NCBI GenBank assembly: GCA_021736385.1
Contig: JAIPFY010000002.1
Location: forward strand, 1 to 64,000
Reading direction: 5' to 3'
Origin: Spirochaetia bacterium
Lineage (GTDB): Bacteria > Spirochaetota > Spirochaetia > CAKZLE01
Length of the DNA stretch: 64,000 bases
The position numbers and the translations under genes are program-made. The notes under the pieces are model-generated. The model worked only from the letters and a program-made list of their open reading frames with translations. It was not told the DNA's origin and did not search any database. Below, in pieces: positions 58,757 through 64,000 of this stretch (position 1 is its first letter; every line of letters begins with the position of its first letter).

Positions 58757-61562
58757 AGGTGCCAGAGAGCACAATCTCCAGAATATCGATCTTGAACTCG
58801 AGCGTGACAGACTCATCGTCATCTCCGGGATCAGCGGCTCGGGGAAATCCTCACTGGCCTTCGATACCATCTTCGCAGAAGGTCAGCGAAGATACGTGGA
58901 GTCGCTCTCTGCCTACGCACGGCAGTTCCTCGGCAGACTCGAGAAACCGGATGTGGAGTATATCGAAGGGCTCTCACCCTCTATCGCGATCGAACAGAAG
59001 ACCACTCATCGTAATCCCCGTTCTACCGTGGGTACGGTGACAGAGATCTATGACTACTATCGTCTGCTGTGGGCCCGCGTGGGGAAGCCTCACTGTCCGG
59101 TCTGCGGAAAGCCGATCCAGGAGCAGTCCATAGACCAGATCGTGGAGAAGGTCTCCGAGTATGAGCAGGGCAGCAGACTCCTCATACTCGCCCCGGTGAT
59201 CTCCGGAAAGAAGGGTGAGCATCAGAAGGTACTCGAAGATGCACAGAAGGCGGGATTCCTTCGGGCGAGGATCGATGGACAGGTGATGCTGCTCGAAGAG
59301 CAGATCGATCTCGATAAGAAGAAGAAGCACACCATCGAGATCGTCGTTGACCGTCTCATCCTGCGCGAAGATACGATGAAGCGGCTGATCAGTTCGATCG
59401 AATCCGCTCTGGAACTCTCCGAGGGGATCGTGACGGTACAGCAGGTGTACGACGATGGCACCGAGTCTCAGGAGACCTTCTCTGAGAAGAACTCCTGCAC
59501 CACCTGCGGGATCAGTATTCCCGAACTCGAACCCCGGCTGTTCTCCTTCAATAACCCGTTCGGGGCCTGCCCCGAATGCAACGGTATCGGGTATGTGACG
59601 GCCTTCGATCCTCAGCTGATCGTCCCTGATGCATCCAAATCGTTCAATCAGGGCGGTATCGCCACGATGAACCCGGACGCGACCTGGAATCGTTCGCTTG
59701 TCTCCTCCTTCGCCGGACATTTCGGCTTCTCTCTCGATACACCCCTGAACGAGCTGTCTGAGGATGTCTATCACAAGCTGCTCTTCGGTACGAGTGAGAA
59801 GATCCATATCAAGTATGTCAATGAACGCAACAACGGTGTCTATGAGTATGAGAAGGCCTTCCCCGGTGTGATCAATGACCTGAAGCGGCGATACTACGAG
59901 ACGAACTCGCAGGGGATCCGTAAATGGCTCGACAGCTTCATGACCGGTGACAGCTGCCATGCCTGTCATGGACAGAGGCTGCGAAAGGAGAGCCTGTCGG
60001 TCCTCGTGAACGAGAAGAACATCGCGTATGCGACATCCCTCTCGGTACGTGATGCTCTCGGGTTCTTCTCAGGGCTCGAGCTCTCTGCGATGGATGAGAA
60101 GATCAGCAGACAGATCCTCAAGGAGATCATCTCACGGTTACGGTTTCTCGATCAGGTGGGGCTGGACTATCTTACCCTCGACAGAACGGCTGCGACCCTT
60201 TCGGGAGGAGAGGCGCAGCGTATACGGCTTGCTACCCAGATAGGGTCATCGCTTACCGGTGTTCTCTATGTGCTCGATGAGCCGTCGATCGGACTGCACC
60301 AGAGAGACAACATGCGACTGATCGATACGCTCAAGCAGCTCAGAGATATCGGTAATACGCTCATCGTCGTCGAACATGATGAGACGATGCTCAGAGAAGC
60401 TGATCATATCGTGGATCTCGGCCCGGGGGCAGGTGTCCACGGCGGGTTCATCACGGCACAGGGGACCCCGGAAGAGGTCTCCCGTTCTCTTGAAAGTGTG
60501 ACCGGTCAGTTCCTCAGCGGAAGGATCAGGATCGACATCCCCGAGGTACGCAGAGCCGGGAACGGTAATGACCTGTGGGTGTATGATGCCTATAAGAACA
60601 ATCTCAAACATATCGATGTGAGATTCCCCCTCGGGAAGCTCATCGTGATCACCGGTGTGTCCGGATCAGGCAAATCGACACTGCTCAATGAGATCCTCTA
60701 CCCGGCGCTGCAGGCTTCTCTGCAGAAGAAGCAGCTGCACCATCTCGAGTATGACAGGACAGAGGGGCTGCAGTTCATCGATAAGGTCATCAACATCGAC
60801 CAGAATCCGATCGGCAGGACCCCGCGGTCCAATCCGGCCACCTATGTCGGACTGTTCACCCCGATACGGGACCTGTTCGCTTCACTGCCGGAATCGAAGG
60901 CCCGGGGCTACAAGCCCGGAAGGTTCTCCTTCAATGTGAAGGGCGGCAGGTGTGAGAACTGTCAGGGGGACGGTACGCTGAAGATAGAGATGCAGTTCCT
61001 TCCCGATGTCTATGTCACCTGTGATGTCTGCGGCGGCAAGCGCTTCAACAAGGAGACGCTGGAGATACGCTACAAGGGAAAGAACATCCATGAAGTGCTG
61101 GACATGACCGTAGAACAGGCCTATGAGTTCTTTGCCGCCATACCCGCGGTCAGGAACAAACTCGAGACACTCATGTCTGTGGGTCTTGAGTACATAAAAC
61201 TCGGTCAATCGGCACTGACACTCTCAGGAGGAGAAGCCCAGCGGGTGAAACTCAGCCTTGAGCTCTCGAAGAGGGGTACCGGCAAGACCTTCTATATCCT
61301 TGATGAACCGACGACCGGTCTGCACTTCGCCGACATCAAACGGCTCATGGAAGTGATCAATCAGCTTGTCGACAAGGGGAACACTCTCGTACTGATCGAG
61401 CACAACATGGACGTGATCAAAGTTGCCGACCATATCATCGACCTCGGGCCTGAGGGCGGTGACAAGGGGGGGACGATCCTGTGCGAAGGCACTCCTGAGG
61501 CGGTAGCAGCCTGTGAACGATCGTATACCGGCAGATATCTGAGACAGGTGCTTGATGCGTAG
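58737..61562 (+). CDS. uvrA: Excinuclease ABC subunit A
   Basis: The 941-residue damage sensor of nucleotide-excision repair has two ABC modules: first Walker [11 protein letters not shown], second [10 protein letters not shown], signatures [13 protein letters not shown] and [15 protein letters not shown], and zinc sites formed by CPVCGK/CTTCGI-type, CPEC and CENCQGDG ... CDVCGGKRF pairs. Length is standard. It starts inside the end of ispG. Together with the XPB pair it gives the window two separate DNA-repair systems. Confidence 0.97.
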   Translation: MKSIIIRGAREHNLQNIDLELERDRLIVISGISGSGKSSLAFDTIFAEGQRRYVESLSAYARQFLGRLEKPDVEYIEGLSPSIAIEQKTTHRNPRSTVGTVTEIYDYYRLLWARVGKPHCPVCGKPIQEQSIDQIVEKVSEYEQGSRLLILAPVISGKKGEHQKVLEDAQKAGFLRARIDGQVMLLEEQIDLDKKKKHTIEIVVDRLILREDTMKRLISSIESALELSEGIVTVQQVYDDGTESQETFSEKNSCTTCGISIPELEPRLFSFNNPFGACPECNGIGYVTAFDPQLIVPDASKSFNQGGIATMNPDATWNRSLVSSFAGHFGFSLDTPLNELSEDVYHKLLFGTSEKIHIKYVNERNNGVYEYEKAFPGVINDLKRRYYETNSQGIRKWLDSFMTGDSCHACHGQRLRKESLSVLVNEKNIAYATSLSVRDALGFFSGLELSAMDEKISRQILKEIISRLRFLDQVGLDYLTLDRTAATLSGGEAQRIRLATQIGSSLTGVLYVLDEPSIGLHQRDNMRLIDTLKQLRDIGNTLIVVEHDETMLREADHIVDLGPGAGVHGGFITAQGTPEEVSRSLESVTGQFLSGRIRIDIPEVRRAGNGNDLWVYDAYKNNLKHIDVRFPLGKLIVITGVSGSGKSTLLNEILYPALQASLQKKQLHHLEYDRTEGLQFIDKVINIDQNPIGRTPRSNPATYVGLFTPIRDLFASLPESKARGYKPGRFSFNVKGGRCENCQGDGTLKIEMQFLPDVYVTCDVCGGKRFNKETLEIRYKGKNIHEVLDMTVEQAYEFFAAIPAVRNKLETLMSVGLEYIKLGQSALTLSGGEAQRVKLSLELSKRGTGKTFYILDEPTTGLHFADIKRLMEVINQLVDKGNTLVLIEHNMDVIKVADHIIDLGPEGGDKGGTILCEGTPEAVAACERSYTGRYLRQVLDA

Positions 61563-64000
61563 GACACTGCTGTGTGCCGTGTTGTATCTTACCTGCCTGC
61601 TCGTGAGTCCCTTTGCAGCACAGCAGGAACCTCTGAGTGCACTGCAGCGTTCGAGTTACGCCTATGAGATCCTGGTCATGTCGCTCCCTCAGCTGCGCAG
61701 CTGGGCACGGGAGGCGGGGCTCTCTGAGCTTGGTGACCTGCAGACGCTGCAGGAGAGGCTCTACTCCCATTACGGACTGACTCAGAAGACACTCGAGGTG
61801 ACTAGCGATGCTGAGGGGGCTCGATCTCTGCGTATTGAGATCCTGCAGGCTGACAGGCTGCAGTATGGACAGACCATCAGGATGTCCGGTTCTGTCGAGG
61901 TCGTGCTTACCCGGACCGATGAGACCCGGGTGACACGCCTGCAGGCTGACCGGGTGATCATCGATCAGACGGCCAACCGGCTGAGCGCCTCGGGGGGCGC
62001 CCGGGTCGATATCAGTGAGCAGGAGACTGAGACCTCCTATACTGCCGACAGCTTCATCCTCGATTACGAAGGTCTTGACGGGGTGCTGCTGGACGCAGTG
62101 ACCCGCTCGGATCGGACCAACGGCGATGGGGACCTGGTAGAGTTCTACCTGACCGGGGATCAGGTGGTCCTCGATGATGATGTGATGATCCTCAAGGAGA
62201 GCTATTTCACCTCTGATGTGGAGAACTCCTATTACGGTCTGCAGGCCTCGACCATGAAGATCCTGCCCGATGGGGACTGGTTCCTCACCGATGCGGTCCT
62301 GAAGATCGGCAGAGTCCCGATCCTCTATGTCCCCGCCTTCTACTACCCGGCGGATACACTCTTCTTTCACCCTGCCTTCGGTTTCGATACCGGACGCGGG
62401 GCCTTCATCAACACCACCACCTATCTGTTCGGGGCGAACCCTGATGCAGAGCCGGTCGATGAGAGTTCCTTCTCCACCTTCATGAAGATGTCGTCTCAGG
62501 AGGTGAGCCCCTATACCGTCAGAGATGGTGCGCTGCTGATGTATGTGCCTCAGGCTCAGACGGATCTGCAGCGATGGGCACAGGAGAGCGGATCGTATCT
62601 CTCTGTGCAGATGGATGCCTATGAACAGCAGGGAGGGTTCTTCGGGATCGATGCGAGGATCGGCAAGACTGCCGGGATCCAGGAGCTCAGCATCTTCGCC
62701 GGTGTGGGGTTCAGTGCCGATCAGACCGTACAGTTCATGAGTGAATCGTCGCTATCGGTAAAGACCGATCACCTCGATCTGTCACTGAGTCTCCCGTACT
62801 ATTCAGACCCCCGAAGCAAAGATGCGTTCACCAACAGAAAAGAGCTCTTCGATATCGATGATCTGCTCTCCGGGCAGACCTATACTCCCTCTGCTGACCT
62901 GTCCGGCTTCAGCTGGGAGTTCACCAGCAGGGCATCCTGGACCCCGGGCACGGGGGAGGATCCCTTCATCGCGAAGATCAGTCTCGAACGACTTGATGCC
63001 TCCATCGACTGGGGAGACTATGATGATGAGACCTCTGCCTATCTGATCGAAGAGATCGAGCTGCCTGATGCGGCCGTGAGGATCACAGGTACGATCTTCA
63101 GCTTCAGTGGTGCTGAGGATGCTGAGGATGAGCAGCCTGCGGCAGCTCGAGCGCATATCTATGGATTGCCGATCCCGGAGGTCCTTCCTGCCCACGAAGG
63201 TACAGCGGCCGCTGAGCTGGTGTTGGCCGAACCGCTGTTCTCCTCGGGAGTGTCCGGGCTGTACCGTGATGAGGATCTCCCTGCTGCCGATGAAGAGCCT
63301 GCAGGTGCTCCTGTTCCCTGGAGCACCTCGCTGACCTATACTCTCAAGGACGCGCTGCAGCAGACCCACCAGTATGATCAGGTACAGCTGCAGTATACCG
63401 ATCTCGATCATGCCCTGACCGGAGACCTCGTCTGGAAGAGCAGCCTGTTTGACAGGCGGCTTCAGATCAGCGAGACGCTCAGACCGCAGTACCTCTACTC
63501 CAGCAGAGACTCCCGGTCTGTGTCCATCGACTCCTATGTGGACCCCTCCTATCAGGTGCTGCAGGACTTCAGTGTATCGTATGACCCGCTATCGCTCTCG
63601 TATCTGTTCCGCTCGTATCTGCTCTCCAGTGAGGATCGGGATGAGGTGATCCGACATCAGCTCACCTATGCACCGGCCTGGGAAGCAGGTCAGACGTCCT
63701 GGAACCTCTCGGTGCTGTTCACGCTCCCTCCGCTTGAGCAGCGTACAGCCCCTTCGCTCTCTGTTCAGTACGGTAGATTGACCCTGACCGGCTCCACGGA
63801 GTATCTGTTCGGTCCTGAGACCGACAGAGGGTTCTCCAAGCCCCTCTCGGTATCGTTGAAGGCCGATCTTGCCGGGGCATCGTATGCACAGGCACGGTGG
63901 ACCTATGAGATCGGAAGCTTTGAGGATTCGACACTGAAGCTGTCGGTCAATATGGCGGTGACCGATGATATGACAGCGTTCGGGGAGGTGACCTCTCTGG
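61555..64000 (+). CDS. lptD: LptD/OstA-like outer-membrane protein (5' part, cut by the window end)
   Basis: The frame is open from the ATG at 61555 (overlapping the uvrA stop by 8 bases) to the window end, 815 codons. A signal sequence ([22 protein letters not shown]) is followed by an OstA/LptA-like beta segment (about residues 85-200: ADRLQYGQTIRMSGSVEVV, ADRVIIDQTANRLSASGGAR, AVLKIGRVPILYVPAFYYP) and then a long stretch of alternating strands typical of the C-terminal barrel. LptD inserts lipopolysaccharide or a related glycolipid into the outer membrane; what spirochaetes export with it is not settled. Confidence 0.82.
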   Translation, partial: MRRTLLCAVLYLTCLLVSPFAAQQEPLSALQRSSYAYEILVMSLPQLRSWAREAGLSELGDLQTLQERLYSHYGLTQKTLEVTSDAEGARSLRIEILQADRLQYGQTIRMSGSVEVVLTRTDETRVTRLQADRVIIDQTANRLSASGGARVDISEQETETSYTADSFILDYEGLDGVLLDAVTRSDRTNGDGDLVEFYLTGDQVVLDDDVMILKESYFTSDVENSYYGLQASTMKILPDGDWFLTDAVLKIGRVPILYVPAFYYPADTLFFHPAFGFDTGRGAFINTTTYLFGANPDAEPVDESSFSTFMKMSSQEVSPYTVRDGALLMYVPQAQTDLQRWAQESGSYLSVQMDAYEQQGGFFGIDARIGKTAGIQELSIFAGVGFSADQTVQFMSESSLSVKTDHLDLSLSLPYYSDPRSKDAFTNRKELFDIDDLLSGQTYTPSADLSGFSWEFTSRASWTPGTGEDPFIAKISLERLDASIDWGDYDDETSAYLIEEIELPDAAVRITGTIFSFSGAEDAEDEQPAAARAHIYGLPIPEVLPAHEGTAAAELVLAEPLFSSGVSGLYRDEDLPAADEEPAGAPVPWSTSLTYTLKDALQQTHQYDQVQLQYTDLDHALTGDLVWKSSLFDRRLQISETLRPQYLYSSRDSRSVSIDSYVDPSYQVLQDFSVSYDPLSLSYLFRSYLLSSEDRDEVIRHQLTYAPAWEAGQTSWNLSVLFTLPPLEQRTAPSLSVQYGRLTLTGSTEYLFGPETDRGFSKPLSVSLKADLAGASYAQARWTYEIGSFEDSTLKLSVNMAVTDDMTAFGEVTSL

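Noticed and set aside
58974..59969. 331-codon frame antisense to uvrA, and a similar 311-codon frame antisense to lptD (61435-62370)
   Set aside because: Both are shadows of long plus-strand genes and show no motif or ribosome site.

Overview
The window is a gene-dense stretch of a chromosome that most likely belongs to a spirochaete (Spirochaetota, treponeme/Sphaerochaeta-like). The evidence for this is the combination of genes: a V-type ATPase operon carrying a DUF2764 protein (E-DUF2764-A-B-D-I-K), a bacterial XPB-type helicase with an operon partner, an rpsF-ssb-rpsR-DUF2232-rplI-dnaB cluster, a long IleS and an LptD/OstA-like outer-membrane protein. I see no insertion sequence, prophage, CRISPR array, rRNA or recognisable tRNA. 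Almost all coding sequence is conserved housekeeping.

Layout. 1-2150: start of an unknown leftward gene and a leftward UDPGP-family uridylyltransferase. 2150-6290: rightward S6/SSB/S18/DUF2232/L9/DnaB operon with a good sigma70 promoter and a probable S6:S18-binding leader. 6309-12715: leftward rpsB-tsf-(terminator)-frr-uppS-cdsA-dxr-rseP (translation, isoprenoid and phospholipid synthesis, intramembrane proteolysis); pyrH is not in its usual place. 12804-15324: leftward ABC-F and maf. 15417-16856: fused aroD-aroE. 16848-22623: leftward XPB helicase plus partner, then hflK-hflC. 22808-31521: rightward smc, ffh-rpsP-khpA-rimM-trmD-rplS, a small zinc-motif protein, coaD, rpmF, acpP, rnc. 31561-40951: cca, ileS, a lipoprotein, an FmdB-type protein, the sulfur pair thiI/cysteine desulfurase, and aroB. 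40929-47010: DEAH helicase, hisS, pcnB and a P-loop/Asp23-like fusion. 47011-50410 is the least ordinary part: a large secreted Ig-like-repeat protein flanked by two non-coding stretches with inverted repeats. 50411-57605: V-type ATPase operon closed by a 15-bp perfect hairpin terminator. 57692-64000: ispG, uvrA and the first 815 codons of an LptD-like gene.

How the genes work together. dxr, ispG and uppS belong to the MEP/undecaprenyl route; aroB and aroDE to the shikimate route; cysteine desulfurase and ThiI to tRNA thiolation; Cca and PcnB to RNA 3'-end addition; the V-ATPase to ion transport. Its K subunit keeps the side-chain Na+ ligands known from Enterococcus hirae NtpK, so I infer sodium coupling.

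The most interesting general signal is a repeated promoter-start arrangement. At six genes (the uridylyltransferase, XPB, cysteine desulfurase, aroB, the P-loop/Asp23 gene and ispG) a sigma70-like -10 box ends only 6-8 bases before the start codon and no Shine-Dalgarno sequence is present. This predicts leaderless transcripts, whereas genes inside operons have clear Shine-Dalgarno sites. All functional calls rest on reading motifs in the translations; no database search was run.
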